Of a stretch of DNA of 64,000 nt, positions 1 to 7,826 are shown piece after piece. The DNA lies in the NCBI RefSeq assembly GCF_020880695.1, contig NZ_JAJIWO010000011.1, positions 62,001 to 126,000 on the forward strand, read 5' to 3'. Source of the stretch: Mucilaginibacter sp. UR6-11. GTDB taxonomy: Bacteria > Bacteroidota > Bacteroidia > Sphingobacteriales > Sphingobacteriaceae. Numbering within the stretch: the stretch's first letter is position 1; every line of letters begins with the position of its first letter. The notes under the pieces were generated by a model. That model did not search any database, was not told the DNA's origin, and worked only from the letters and a program-made list of their open reading frames with translations. The position numbers and the translations under genes were made by a program.

Positions 1-130
1 GCTCAGTCACTACTACAGAGCCAATGTTCTTGTCGGCCATCAGTCTTAATGCATTTAACACTAAAGTATCGGCATCAATGGCAATAACATCCCCACCCTT
101 GCGGGCAAGTATATCTGAAATTTTTCGCAT
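1..130 (-). CDS. CBS domain protein, N-terminal fragment (runs off the window)
   Basis: The minus strand from the ATG at 130 encodes 43 residues beginning MRKISDILARKG and continuing through an IAIDADTLVLNALRLMADKNIGS-like stretch, then leaves the window. The pattern of an early VxxxLxLMxxxxIGS(V)VV segment is characteristic of the first half of a CBS domain; stand-alone CBS-pair proteins bind adenine nucleotides. Only the N-terminus is visible, so partner domains cannot be excluded. It lies downstream of pdxA on the same strand, but a strong terminator at 192-214 separates the two, so it is probably a separate transcription unit. Confidence 0.65.
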   Translation of the reverse strand, partial: MRKISDILARKGGDVIAIDADTLVLNALRLMADKNIGSVVVTE

Positions 131-183
131 AACGTTAAGTAATTTAGTTGAACAATGGGTTATTTCAAATATAACGAAATAGA

Positions 184-214
184 AAATAAAAAAAAGCCTC
201 TGAATGAGGCTTTT
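184..214 (-). terminator. Rho-independent terminator of pdxA
   Basis: A 9-bp perfect stem (192-200 with 206-214, loop TGAAT) is followed on the minus strand by a run of eight T residues. It lies about 35 bp past the pdxA stop codon and is correctly oriented to end that transcript. The plus strand also has a short T tract, so it may work weakly in both directions. Confidence 0.8.
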
Positions 215-248
215 ATATTAACATTTGTGGAGTTCTGTTGTTGAATAG

Positions 249-1301
249 TTAATCCCTATCGCGTTGCAGCTTAGTAAATTGCAGCGGGTTTTCATTCAGC
301 TCCAGGCCTTCCTTGCGGTGTTTTGCAATATGTAACGCTGTAAATATCGCCTCGCGGAAAGATACTTCAGATGCTTCGTTTTTACCGGCAATATCATAAG
401 CTGTGCCATGATCGGGCGATGTACGGACGAATTTCAGCCCGGCCGTGAAGTTAACGCCCGATTCAAAGGCAATTTGTTTAAAAGGAATCAGGCCCTGGTC
501 GTGGTACATAGCCAGCACTGCATCAAATTGCATATAGGTAGCGTTTGCAAAAAAACCGTCGGCCGCGTATGGGCCAAAAGCCAGTATGTCATTTGCCCTT
601 GCCTCTTCAATAGCCGGGATAATAGTTGTTTGCTCTTCATCACCAATCAACCCATTGTCGCTGGCATGAGGGTTAAGCCCCAATACTGCAATTTTAGGTT
701 TACGTATCCAGAAATCATCCCGCAGACTGGCATTCATCAACTTTAACTTAGCCAGGATCTTTTCGGTAGTAATACTTTCTGGTATCCTTGAAACCGGAAT
801 GTGGCCGGTAACAATACCAACACGCAGTGTATCGCTTACCAAAAACATTAATGATTCGGCGGCGCCGTCACGGTCCTGTAAATATTCTGTATGACCAGGG
901 AAATTAAAGCTTTCGCTTTGTATAGTGTCTTTATTAATTGGGGCGGTAACCAGGGCATCAATTTCGCCGCTTAGTAAATCAGCGGTTGCACGCTCCAAAG
1001 ACGCAAACGCAAATTTGCCAACCTCCTTGTTAGGCACACCCGGCTCAATTTTTACATCTTCATCCCAGCAATTGATCATATTGGCACGCTTAGGTTGCGC
1101 TTTTGACGGATGATCTATCACATTAAAGTTAAGCTCATTGGCTTCGGTTACACGGCGGTAAAACGATGCTACCTTAGTATGCCCGTAAACAATCGGTGTG
1201 CAATAGTTAAATATCATACTGTCAGACAATGTCTTGATGATGATTTCTAAGCCGATGCCGTTTACGTCGCCTATACTGATGCCTATTTTAAGTTTATTCA
1301 T
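249..1301 (-). CDS. pdxA: 4-hydroxythreonine-4-phosphate dehydrogenase
   Basis: PdxA oxidises 4-phosphohydroxy-L-threonine using NAD in the DXP-dependent route to pyridoxal phosphate; it is a cytosolic metal-dependent homodimer. The 350-residue length fits the family. Visible signatures are the N-terminal GDVNGIG stretch (11-17), PINK (121-124), PGHTEY with a metal-ligand histidine (135-140), GLNPHASDNG (208-217) and the metal/substrate motif HDQG (267-270). The ATG at 1301 gives the standard N-terminus. It is divergent from rsmA across 166 bp; a perfect -7 element sits at 1378-1385 on the minus strand. pdxA next to ksgA/rsmA is a widespread bacterial neighbourhood. Confidence 0.96.
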   Translation of the reverse strand: MNKLKIGISIGDVNGIGLEIIIKTLSDSMIFNYCTPIVYGHTKVASFYRRVTEANELNFNVIDHPSKAQPKRANMINCWDEDVKIEPGVPNKEVGKFAFASLERATADLLSGEIDALVTAPINKDTIQSESFNFPGHTEYLQDRDGAAESLMFLVSDTLRVGIVTGHIPVSRIPESITTEKILAKLKLMNASLRDDFWIRKPKIAVLGLNPHASDNGLIGDEEQTTIIPAIEEARANDILAFGPYAADGFFANATYMQFDAVLAMYHDQGLIPFKQIAFESGVNFTAGLKFVRTSPDHGTAYDIAGKNEASEVSFREAIFTALHIAKHRKEGLELNENPLQFTKLQRDRD

Positions 1302-1377
1302 TTTTTTATGATGATAGCCGGTGGGTTTATAATTACACCGGTTGCGGCTTTTACCTTTAACCTTTGGCTCTTTGCTG

Positions 1378-1385
1378 CAAATTTA
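1378..1385 (-). promoter_or_regulatory. Candidate -7 element of the pdxA promoter
   Basis: The minus strand reads TAAATTTG, a perfect match to the Bacteroidota housekeeping -7 consensus TAnnTTTG, 77 bp upstream of the pdxA start. I see no convincing TTTG -33 element at 19-21 bp upstream, so the call is tentative. Confidence 0.35.
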
Positions 1386-1467
1386 TACTGCAAAGAAAAG
1401 ATTTTAGGCTAAGAGTTCCTGATTAAAGCACAAATATGACGTAATTTGCTCAAATATTTGATTAATA

Positions 1468-2247
1468 ATGACATTAGTACGGGCAAAAAAACATTTGGGC
1501 CAACATTTTCTTACCGATAAAAACATCGCTGCCAAGATAGTGGATAGCCTGCGCCCCGAAAACAGGTATACGCAGGTGCTGGAGGTTGGCCCGGGTATGG
1601 GTATCCTGTCTGATATATTATTGGAACGCGCCGGGTATGAGGTGTCATTAATCGATATCGATACGGAGTCGTATGAGTTTCTGCAAAAAAAATACCCCAA
1701 GCTTGGTGAAAAACTGATAAATGCTGATTTTTTAGCGATGGATTTCGCCGCCACATTTAATGGACCGTTGGGTATAATTGGCAATTTCCCCTATAATATA
1801 TCATCTCAAATACTTTTTAAGGTGCTGGATAACCGCAGTCAGGTGGTAGAGGTAGTAGGCATGTTTCAAAAAGAGGTTGCCGAACGCTGTGCCGCCAAAG
1901 CCGGCAGTAAAGAATACGGTATACTAAGCGTATTTTTGCAGGCTTATTACAAGGTTGAATATTTGTTTACCGTTAAGGCCGGAGTTTTTAATCCCCCGCC
2001 CAAGGTGCTGTCGGCAGTGATCAGGTTAACCCGCAACGAAGTGGCGAATTTGGATTGCGACGAGAAGCTTTTTTGGCAGGTAGTAAAGGCGGGTTTTAAT
2101 CAGCGCAGAAAAACGTTACGCAACGCATTGTCATCTATCATCAACAAAGAAAAAATGACCGGTGAACCACTGCTTGATTTGCGTGCCGAGCGCCTGACGG
2201 TCGCCGACTTTGTTAAAATAACCCAACAGGTAACGGCTAACCGGTAA
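1468..2247 (+). CDS. rsmA: 16S rRNA (adenine1518/1519-N6)-dimethyltransferase
   Basis: RsmA (KsgA) dimethylates two adjacent adenines in the 3' terminal helix of 16S rRNA during small-subunit maturation. At 259 residues it is of normal length. The sequence has the N-terminal KKHLGQHF signature (7-14), SAM-binding motif EVGPGMG (39-45), the acidic LIDID motif and the catalytic NFPY motif (106-109), which is NLPY in many homologues. The C-terminal helical domain carries the KAGFNQRRKTLRN segment expected of the family. The ATG at 1468 is the only sensible start. It converges with the following minus-strand gene with only 4 bp between stops. Confidence 0.97.
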   Translation: MTLVRAKKHLGQHFLTDKNIAAKIVDSLRPENRYTQVLEVGPGMGILSDILLERAGYEVSLIDIDTESYEFLQKKYPKLGEKLINADFLAMDFAATFNGPLGIIGNFPYNISSQILFKVLDNRSQVVEVVGMFQKEVAERCAAKAGSKEYGILSVFLQAYYKVEYLFTVKAGVFNPPPKVLSAVIRLTRNEVANLDCDEKLFWQVVKAGFNQRRKTLRNALSSIINKEKMTGEPLLDLRAERLTVADFVKITQQVTANR

Positions 2248-2251
2248 TTCC

Positions 2252-3304
2252 TTAATTTACAATAGCGATAGCATTTGGTGTAGTTGCCGAAAAATAGCCC
2301 ATCAACTTGCCATTTTCATCCGTAAGTTTCCAGACATGTGATATAAAGGTTTTTTGTATTGCCCTGTTATAGGGTGAAATTATACCATACGGGCGGGCCT
2401 TACCGGTAAAGTCTATAAAAAACAGCTTTATTTTATGAGGCGTATTATTCACAAACATTAAGGCTGCCTTTTTACTGTCTGAGCCGGATAAGGTGCCGGG
2501 TTGTACCTGCTTAGCGGTGCTAATATTAATAATTGGGGGCTGCAATTTGCCCGAATAAATAGCTTTTAATAAAGCATAGCCTTCAACATCATACTTCATT
2601 AAACCATCAGGCCCCGGCGCCGGGATTTGGGCTCCCTTTAAAAATTCGCCATGGCCGCCAAAGTACCACATGGATAGTTCGGCCCAGTACTCGCCTGCGT
2701 CAACTGCGGCGCAAGCCCCTTTCCATAGACCTTTATTTAAAGCAAAACGGTATTGATTTTGAATTCTTTTCTGCAAACTATCATTGAGCCCGTAATACAT
2801 AATGTTGTGGGCAAATTCATGTATGCAAATATCTGATCCGGCATAGCGATCGCCGGGCAGATTCAATAAGCTTTCTTCGCCGCACGAGGTATAAATGCCG
2901 CCCATGCCGCGGGTTCGGGTATCAATATTTGAGGTAACACCACTCTTGTCAACATCGGATACGACTTTTTGACCCCTAAACTCGGGCAAATCAGATGTTG
3001 GCTGATCTTTACCAATGATATGGATCTCAACCCCCCATTGCGCAAGGTTATGCCGGGTAGCCGGGATATTAGCCAGCATCATATTTATTTTTTGACCGGC
3101 TGCAATCAGCGCCCTGTCATCAACCACGCTTGAAGAACGTATGGCTACGCCCCCGCAATCAAGGTGTTTGGTATAAAAGCCAAATACCGGCGGACTAACC
3201 TGAACAACGGGGTCTGCAGTGGTTGCCTGTGCCATGGCATATTGCATAGTACAAATTATCCCCGTAAATAATACCAATGTCTTTTTGAGGAATAGGGTAA
3301 TCAT
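2252..3304 (-). CDS. Secreted putative zinc metallopeptidase (HEFAH motif)
   Basis: The family is not recognised with certainty. The ATG at 3304 gives a typical signal peptide ending near AMAQA, so export to the periplasm or outside is likely; an upstream in-frame TTG at 3310 is less plausible. The zinc-binding motif HEFAH is at about residues 162-166, and an EYWAE segment about 40 residues later could supply the third (glutamate) ligand of a gluzincin-type site. Around it are many Trp/Tyr residues, as in substrate-binding clefts. The last 100 residues have a beta-rich look with no motif. It converges with rsmA and diverges from the 2-hydroxyacid dehydrogenase. Substrate unknown; peptidase activity is an inference. 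Confidence 0.6.
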   Translation of the reverse strand: MITLFLKKTLVLFTGIICTMQYAMAQATTADPVVQVSPPVFGFYTKHLDCGGVAIRSSSVVDDRALIAAGQKINMMLANIPATRHNLAQWGVEIHIIGKDQPTSDLPEFRGQKVVSDVDKSGVTSNIDTRTRGMGGIYTSCGEESLLNLPGDRYAGSDICIHEFAHNIMYYGLNDSLQKRIQNQYRFALNKGLWKGACAAVDAGEYWAELSMWYFGGHGEFLKGAQIPAPGPDGLMKYDVEGYALLKAIYSGKLQPPIINISTAKQVQPGTLSGSDSKKAALMFVNNTPHKIKLFFIDFTGKARPYGIISPYNRAIQKTFISHVWKLTDENGKLMGYFSATTPNAIAIVN

Positions 3305-3332
3305 ATTCAAAAGTAGTTAATCTTTCGTTATG

Positions 3333-3340
3333 TATATTTG
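3333..3340 (+). promoter_or_regulatory. Candidate -7 element upstream of the 2-hydroxyacid dehydrogenase
   Basis: TATATTTG matches the TAnnTTTG consensus exactly and ends 13 bp before the ATG at 3354. If real, the transcript has a very short leader and the alternative start at 3330 is excluded because it would lie inside the promoter. No clear -33 TTTG was found. Confidence 0.35.
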
Positions 3341-3353
3341 GCTTTTTAGTGAT

Positions 3354-4286
3354 ATGGAGATCAACAACAGAATACTTATAGCAGACGATATACACCCCAT
3401 CTTTATTGAACAAGCTGAAGAAATGGGCTATACCTGCGATTATCAGCCAACCATAAAATTAGATGGCGCGCTGCAAATTATTGGCGATTATGCCGGGCTG
3501 GTTATCCGCTCAAAATTTAATGTGGACAAGCAGATAATTGACGCCGCCGCGAACCTGCGTTTTGTTTGCCGTGCAGGTGCGGGGATGGATAATATTGATG
3601 TGCCTTATGCCGAAGAAAAGAATATAGCTCTAATCAATGCCTCGGAGGGTAATATGGATGCCGTAGGTGAGCATGCCGTAGGCCTGCTCCTGGCCTTAAT
3701 GAACCACTTTAATACTGCCGATGCCGAGATCCGTAATGGCCAATGGAGACGCGAAGCTAACCGCGGGTTTGAGTTAAAAGGTAAAACAGTGGGGATAATA
3801 GGCTATGGTTTTATGGGTAAAAGTTTTGCTAAAAAGCTATCGGGTTTTGAAGTTGAAGTAATTGCCTATGATAAATATAAAACAGGTTTCTCTGACCGGT
3901 ACGCCCGCGAAGTTAGCATGGAAGAAATTGTAAAACACAGCGATGTATTAAGCGTACATGTCCCGTTAACTGCTGAAACAAACGGCATGATCAATGACGA
4001 ACTGCTGTTTCATTTTAAAAAGCCTATTTTTTTTATCAATACGTCTCGTGGTAAGGTGGCTAAAGTTAGGGCGGTGTTAAATGCAGTTAAAGCCGGTAAA
4101 ATACTGGGCGCTGGACTTGATGTGCTGGAGACAGAGAAATTCCCGGCGCTGGCAGAGCAGGAATGGTTTGACGATCTTAAAAAATCAAACAAAATAATAT
4201 TAACGCCGCACGTTGCCGGCTGGACGTTTGAATCATATCGCAAAATAAGTGAAGTAATGGCGGCGAAGCTCGGAGAGCTTCGGTAG
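3354..4286 (+). CDS. D-isomer-specific 2-hydroxyacid dehydrogenase (SerA-like)
   Basis: A cytosolic NAD-dependent oxidoreductase of the family that includes 3-phosphoglycerate and glycerate dehydrogenases. With the start at 3354 the protein is 310 residues. The Rossmann motif GYGFMG is at 150-155, the substrate-binding arginine in INTSRGK at R232, the catalytic glutamate in LDVLE at E259 and the catalytic histidine in LTPHVAGW at H286. There is no C-terminal ACT domain, so if this is the serine-pathway enzyme it is the short form; other 2-ketoacid substrates are equally possible. I preferred 3354 to the upstream ATG at 3330, since a perfect -7 element covers 3333-3340. Confidence 0.85.
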   Translation: MEINNRILIADDIHPIFIEQAEEMGYTCDYQPTIKLDGALQIIGDYAGLVIRSKFNVDKQIIDAAANLRFVCRAGAGMDNIDVPYAEEKNIALINASEGNMDAVGEHAVGLLLALMNHFNTADAEIRNGQWRREANRGFELKGKTVGIIGYGFMGKSFAKKLSGFEVEVIAYDKYKTGFSDRYAREVSMEEIVKHSDVLSVHVPLTAETNGMINDELLFHFKKPIFFINTSRGKVAKVRAVLNAVKAGKILGAGLDVLETEKFPALAEQEWFDDLKKSNKIILTPHVAGWTFESYRKISEVMAAKLGELR

Positions 4287-4359
4287 ATCAGTGAATAGTT
4301 GAGCAGTGATTAGTTGCCTGCTGCTTAAACTAATCTCTGACCTCTAATTACGAATCATC

Positions 4360-4386
4360 AATTTTTTGTGCCCCGCACAAAAAATT
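4360..4386. repeat. Perfect 12-bp palindrome with CCC loop
   Basis: The arms 4360-4371 and 4375-4386 are exact reverse complements flanking a 3-nt loop. The stem is A/T-rich outside a GTGC/GCAC core and no T run follows it, so it is not a textbook terminator. Its right end touches the candidate greA -33 element at 4385-4388, so it could act as an operator, or end the upstream dehydrogenase transcript. Confidence 0.55.
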
Positions 4387-4417
4387 TGCATTTTAAAACT
4401 TAAATAACTTATCTTCG
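4385..4417 (+). promoter_or_regulatory. Candidate greA promoter
   Basis: TTTG at 4385-4388 and TATCTTCG at 4410-4417 match the Bacteroidota -33/-7 pattern with one mismatch and a 21-bp spacer. The predicted start of transcription near 4424 falls directly before the hairpin at 4427. Confidence 0.45.
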
Positions 4418-4426
4418 TTTTACATA

Positions 4427-4470
4427 AAACAAGACTATATGGGCGCGCCTTTATAGTCTTGTTTGTTTTT
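4427..4470 (+). promoter_or_regulatory. Leader hairpin plus U tract ahead of greA (attenuator-like)
   Basis: A 13-bp perfect stem (4427-4439 with 4452-4464) can be extended by G-U, G-C and G-C pairs after one mismatch, closing on a CGCG loop. It is followed by GTTTTT (4465-4470), making it terminator-like on the plus strand. It begins at the predicted transcription start and ends 85 nt before the greA ATG, so it could release a short RNA and attenuate greA. It might instead simply end the upstream transcript. Confidence 0.6.
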
Positions 4471-4555
4471 AAAGTCATTGCGTCCTTCTATAAAAAAAGG
4501 GAGGGCGGTTTTTTTTGGCAACCAATTAGATAAAAAGAATTTTAAATAGAGCGTT

Positions 4556-5029
4556 ATGGCAGAGGTAGCATATTTTACCAAAGAGGGTTTAGAGAAGTTA
4601 AAACAAGAGTTACAAGAGCTAAAAACAACGGGCCGTTCTAACATATCAAAGGCGATTGCCGAAGCACGTGATAAGGGCGACCTTTCTGAGAACGCCGAGT
4701 ATGACGCGGCGAAAGAAGCACAGGGACTGCATGAGGCTAAAATATCCCAGATGCAGGAAACACTGGCTAATGCCCGTTTGCTGGATGAGTCGAAATTAGA
4801 CGCAACAAAAGTATTAGCTTTGTCTATCGTTAAAATAAAGAACGTTAAAAACGGCGCCACCATGAGTTACCAGCTGGTAGCCGAAAGCGAAGCTGATATG
4901 AAAACCGGCAAAATATCGGTAAGCTCGCCAATTGCCAAAGGGCTGTTAGGAAAAAAAGTAGGCGAAATAGCCGAAATAACCGTACCGGCCGGAAAAATGG
5001 AATTTGAGATATTGGAAGTAAGCAGGTAA
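4556..5029 (+). CDS. greA: Transcription elongation factor GreA
   Basis: GreA enters the secondary channel of RNA polymerase and stimulates cleavage of backtracked RNA. The 157-residue length is standard. The N-terminal coiled coil (about 1-75) carries the hallmark segment ARDKGDLSENAEYDAAKE, including the acidic tip residues D and E that coordinate catalytic magnesium; the C-terminal FKBP-like domain ends in the usual SPIAKGLLGKKVGEIAEI stretch. The ATG at 4556 is fixed by the conserved AYFTKEGLEKLK-type start. The gene has a structured 5' leader. It is followed 74 bp later by a HIT-family gene, a common pairing in this phylum. Confidence 0.96.
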   Translation: MAEVAYFTKEGLEKLKQELQELKTTGRSNISKAIAEARDKGDLSENAEYDAAKEAQGLHEAKISQMQETLANARLLDESKLDATKVLALSIVKIKNVKNGATMSYQLVAESEADMKTGKISVSSPIAKGLLGKKVGEIAEITVPAGKMEFEILEVSR

Positions 5030-5038
5030 TTGTTGTTA

Positions 5039-5046
5039 TATGTTTG
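5039..5046 (+). promoter_or_regulatory. Candidate -7 element of the HIT gene promoter
   Basis: TATGTTTG is an exact TAnnTTTG match 58 bp upstream of the HIT start; a TTG at 5012-5014 is a possible, slightly distant -33. The element overlaps the left arm of a 9-bp inverted repeat (5042-5050 with 5073-5081, 22-nt gap), which could be an operator or a hairpin in the leader. Confidence 0.4.
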
Positions 5047-5103
5047 ACGTTTTGGGCATGATTTAACTTACGACGTCAAACCGTTAACTTAAAACATCAT
5101 ATC

Positions 5104-5511
5104 ATGTCAAGCATATTCACCAAGATCATAGCCGGCAATATCCCCGCCTATAAAGTTGCTGAAAACGATGAGTTTTTAGCCTTTTTGGATATTGCCCCGC
5201 TGGCAGAAGGCCACTTATTGGTTGTCCCTAAAAAAGAGGTTGACAAACTGTTTGATCTGGATGATAAAACCTATACAGGGCTCATGCAGTTTGCAAAAAC
5301 GGTTGCCATAGCTATGGAAAAAGCGATCCCCTGTAACCGTATCGGGGTTACGGTGATAGGTTTGGAAGTGCCCCATGCCCATGTACATTTAATACCAATT
5401 AATGGCGTTAATGACATGAATTTTACCCGCCCCAAATTGAAATTTACGCCGGAAGAGTTTCAGGCCACTGCCGACAAAATCAAAGCAGCTTTTTATCCCC
5501 TGAAAAAATAA
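5104..5511 (+). CDS. HIT family nucleotide hydrolase/transferase
   Basis: Small cytosolic protein of the histidine triad superfamily, 135 residues, the usual size of bacterial Hint/HinT-type purine nucleoside phosphoramidases. The active-site triad is visible as PHAHVHLIP near residue 100, and the N-terminal SSIFTKIIAGNIPAYKV segment is typical of the branch. The start at 5104 is unambiguous. Its last 32 bp overlap tail-to-tail with the 3' end of the minus-strand O-antigen-ligase-like gene, so transcripts of the two genes are complementary at their ends. The cellular substrate is not predictable from sequence. Confidence 0.92.
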   Translation: MSSIFTKIIAGNIPAYKVAENDEFLAFLDIAPLAEGHLLVVPKKEVDKLFDLDDKTYTGLMQFAKTVAIAMEKAIPCNRIGVTVIGLEVPHAHVHLIPINGVNDMNFTRPKLKFTPEEFQATADKIKAAFYPLKK

Positions 5512-6721
5512 AGAAAGAGAAGAAGAACGCATAAAAGATTACCCCCTTATCTACATCAAGCAGATTTTCTGAAAACGATACAAAGGTTATCAGCAGCATA
5601 AAAGTAAAAAACAGCAGGTCCTTATGTTTTAAAGCCTGCGTAAAGCCAAACCACAAGGTAGCCAGGTAAACCAGCAAACCTATTATCCCCGACTTTAGCC
5701 AAAAACTTAAATACTGATTATGTGCGTTAAGATGGTTAAGAAACGAATTATAATATTTCTTTGCAAAAAAGCTTTCATGTAACAGGCTCAGTTCTGAGCC
5801 GGCTCCATAACCAATAACCGGCGATTTTTTTATCAGTTCCGCGGCGGTGCGCCAACGGTCAAGACGCGAATCAAACTGCTGATCTTTTGAAGTTAGGGCC
5901 AGGTCATATTTTAAGTTGGTGACATAACGATTTTTTAAAATGCCGAAGCTAAATATACCTGCAATGAGCAGCACCGATAAGGAGCCGGTAACCGCTATAA
6001 ATGTAAGGCGTTTTTTTCCTTCTAAAAGAAATAACGGAATGGCCAGGTTGATAATAAAGAACAGTGGTACAATCACCGATTTTGAAGAGAGCTGCACCAG
6101 CCCGGCTAAAAGCAGACAGGCACAACAAACATAAAAAAACCGCCAGTTTTTTAAGGGCTCTTTAAGCAAAGCCGACAACAGGTAAATCAACGCAACAGCC
6201 AGTTGCATAGAAAAAAATGTAGCATGGATATCAATAGGTTCTGCAAAATTATGGTTGGTGAATGCTGAGGTGAAGATGGCCCGGTAAGGCAGTCCGTAAA
6301 ACCGGATGGTGCGTAGGGCATCCAGATACAAATAAGCAACAACTGCAGTACAGATCGATGAAAACCCCAATAGTAATTGGTCGCGATATTTTTTCAGGTC
6401 AAAAGATGTTAAAGAAAATATTACCGGGAACAGTAAGATGGTAACATGCCTGCCCCACTGATTGAAAGCTCCCGGGAGGTTAATAGTGTAAATTGTGCTT
6501 AATACGGTAACAAAAAATACGGATTGCAGCACTAGATTTCTGCGCGTTAAAACTGGTCTTATCGCTTGTTTATTAAGCTGTATTAAAGTGTGTAAGCAGA
6601 AACTTATCAGGATAATATGGCTATAAAACATATTAAAAGGCAAACTGGCCATAAAAAGCATAATATGATAATAGCTTATTTTGGCAGCTGTGGTGCTTTC
6701 TTTAAGTAATAATCCGTTCAT
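5480..6721 (-). CDS. O-antigen ligase/polymerase family membrane protein
   Basis: A 413-residue integral membrane protein with roughly 11 hydrophobic segments and a larger extracytoplasmic loop (about residues 265-335) containing the charged RLDRWRTAAELIKKSPVIGYGAGS region. A conserved loop of this type, with an Arg and a GxGxG-like stretch followed by a HNxYL motif (here HAHNQYL-like), is diagnostic of the Wzy_C/WaaL superfamily. Members attach polysaccharide to a lipid or other acceptor, or polymerise repeat units, in the periplasmic leaflet. It is the last gene of a seven-gene minus-strand polysaccharide operon and overlaps the preceding gene by 20 bp. Ligase versus polymerase cannot be told from sequence; the operon also contains a second such protein. 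Confidence 0.8.
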   Translation of the reverse strand: MNGLLLKESTTAAKISYYHIMLFMASLPFNMFYSHIILISFCLHTLIQLNKQAIRPVLTRRNLVLQSVFFVTVLSTIYTINLPGAFNQWGRHVTILLFPVIFSLTSFDLKKYRDQLLLGFSSICTAVVAYLYLDALRTIRFYGLPYRAIFTSAFTNHNFAEPIDIHATFFSMQLAVALIYLLSALLKEPLKNWRFFYVCCACLLLAGLVQLSSKSVIVPLFFIINLAIPLFLLEGKKRLTFIAVTGSLSVLLIAGIFSFGILKNRYVTNLKYDLALTSKDQQFDSRLDRWRTAAELIKKSPVIGYGAGSELSLLHESFFAKKYYNSFLNHLNAHNQYLSFWLKSGIIGLLVYLATLWFGFTQALKHKDLLFFTFMLLITFVSFSENLLDVDKGVIFYAFFFSFFIFSGDKKLL

Positions 6722-7826
6722 TGTTATAGTTCAGGTAGCATTCAATCGCATATTGCTCATAACCATCAACTACGCTCTCCCAGTTAAACAGGTGTTTTAT
6801 TTTTTGCAGGTTATTGCTAACCATTACCTTTTCAGTTTCTTGTCTTTGTACGTTTTCAACCAAATGCTTTACATCTTTTGGGTTTGAAAAATAAAAGGCA
6901 TCGGTACTCAACACGGCTTGGTTAAAGGGGTTGTTATGTGCAGCAATTAGGGCTTCGCTGGCCATGGCTTCTAATAATGATGGGTTGGTGCCGCCAACGC
7001 TGTGGCCGTGAAAATAGAGGTATGAGTTGTTTTGAAGGGCACGTACTTTGGCGGTATCAAAAATGGCCCCCTTAAACTCAATGCGGCTATCATTTTGAAA
7101 TTTATGCGTTATGAATTTGCCGAACCGGTTGCCGGTATCCCCTAAAACTTTAAATGGTTTGCCCGAGTTGCTTTGATTATAACCTTCCAGGATAGTTTCA
7201 ATATTATTCTCTGGCTCCATCCGCGCCATTAATAAAAAGTAATCTTCTTTTGCCGCTTCGGCCGGGGTTATTTGCTCCCGCTCAAGTGGGGTTATCATAT
7301 CCGCACCATAGGGTATATAACGACTGTCGATATCATATTTCCGGGCCAGGTATTGTTTAATAACCATTGAGTCGGACACGTAATACCGGCTATGTTTTAC
7401 CGCCAGTTTTTCGGCATATTTTAAAAAGCTTTGTACCGGTTTTGAGTATTTTGATCGTTTCCATTCCAGGCCATCCATATTGGTAATGATGGCGCTGTTT
7501 TGCGGATACCAGCTGCCCCAAACCGAGCTGCTGGTGTAACCCATGATAATGATCACATCAAATGCCCTTTTACGGGCGTCGCGGATACAATTCAAATCAT
7601 ACACAAACTGCCCCGCCGAACCAATTAGATACTCCGGATCATAACAATGGATTATGTTTACGCCATTCCAGTTGTCTTTGGTGTAGGGATGGTTATGCGA
7701 GTTATAAACGCATACATTGTGCCCGCGTTTAGCCAATCCGGCTGATACATATTCTGATATATGCTCAAACCCACCGTAGTGGTTGGGGATGCCCCGGGTT
7801 CCTAATATGGCTATTTTTAGTTTCAT
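6702..7826 (-). CDS. Glycosyltransferase, DUF1972/GT4 type (rhamnosyltransferase-like)
   Basis: A 374-residue cytosolic GT-B enzyme. The N-terminus has the DUF1972 hallmark ILGTRGIPNHYGGFE, followed by a YNSHNHPY stretch; the C-terminal half has the nucleotide-sugar binding segment and an SLLEAMASEALIAA motif in place of a full EX7E. Proteins of this type are often annotated as rhamnosyl- or other deoxyhexosyl-transferases acting on lipid-linked intermediates of O-antigen or exopolysaccharide. It overlaps the upstream GT4 gene by 4 bp and the downstream ligase gene by 20 bp, indicating translational coupling. Donor and acceptor specificity remain unknown. Confidence 0.88.
   Translation of the reverse strand: MKLKIAILGTRGIPNHYGGFEHISEYVSAGLAKRGHNVCVYNSHNHPYTKDNWNGVNIIHCYDPEYLIGSAGQFVYDLNCIRDARKRAFDVIIIMGYTSSSVWGSWYPQNSAIITNMDGLEWKRSKYSKPVQSFLKYAEKLAVKHSRYYVSDSMVIKQYLARKYDIDSRYIPYGADMITPLEREQITPAEAAKEDYFLLMARMEPENNIETILEGYNQSNSGKPFKVLGDTGNRFGKFITHKFQNDSRIEFKGAIFDTAKVRALQNNSYLYFHGHSVGGTNPSLLEAMASEALIAAHNNPFNQAVLSTDAFYFSNPKDVKHLVENVQRQETEKVMVSNNLQKIKHLFNWESVVDGYEQYAIECYLNYNNERIIT

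Noticed and set aside
1336-1341. GGTTGC upstream of pdxA (GCAACC on the minus strand)
   Set aside because: The sequence 16 bp beyond is CAC, not CGT, and pdxA has a housekeeping-type -7 element instead.
4518-4523. GCAACC in the greA leader
   Set aside because: No CGT follows at 16 bp, so it is not an ECF-type promoter.
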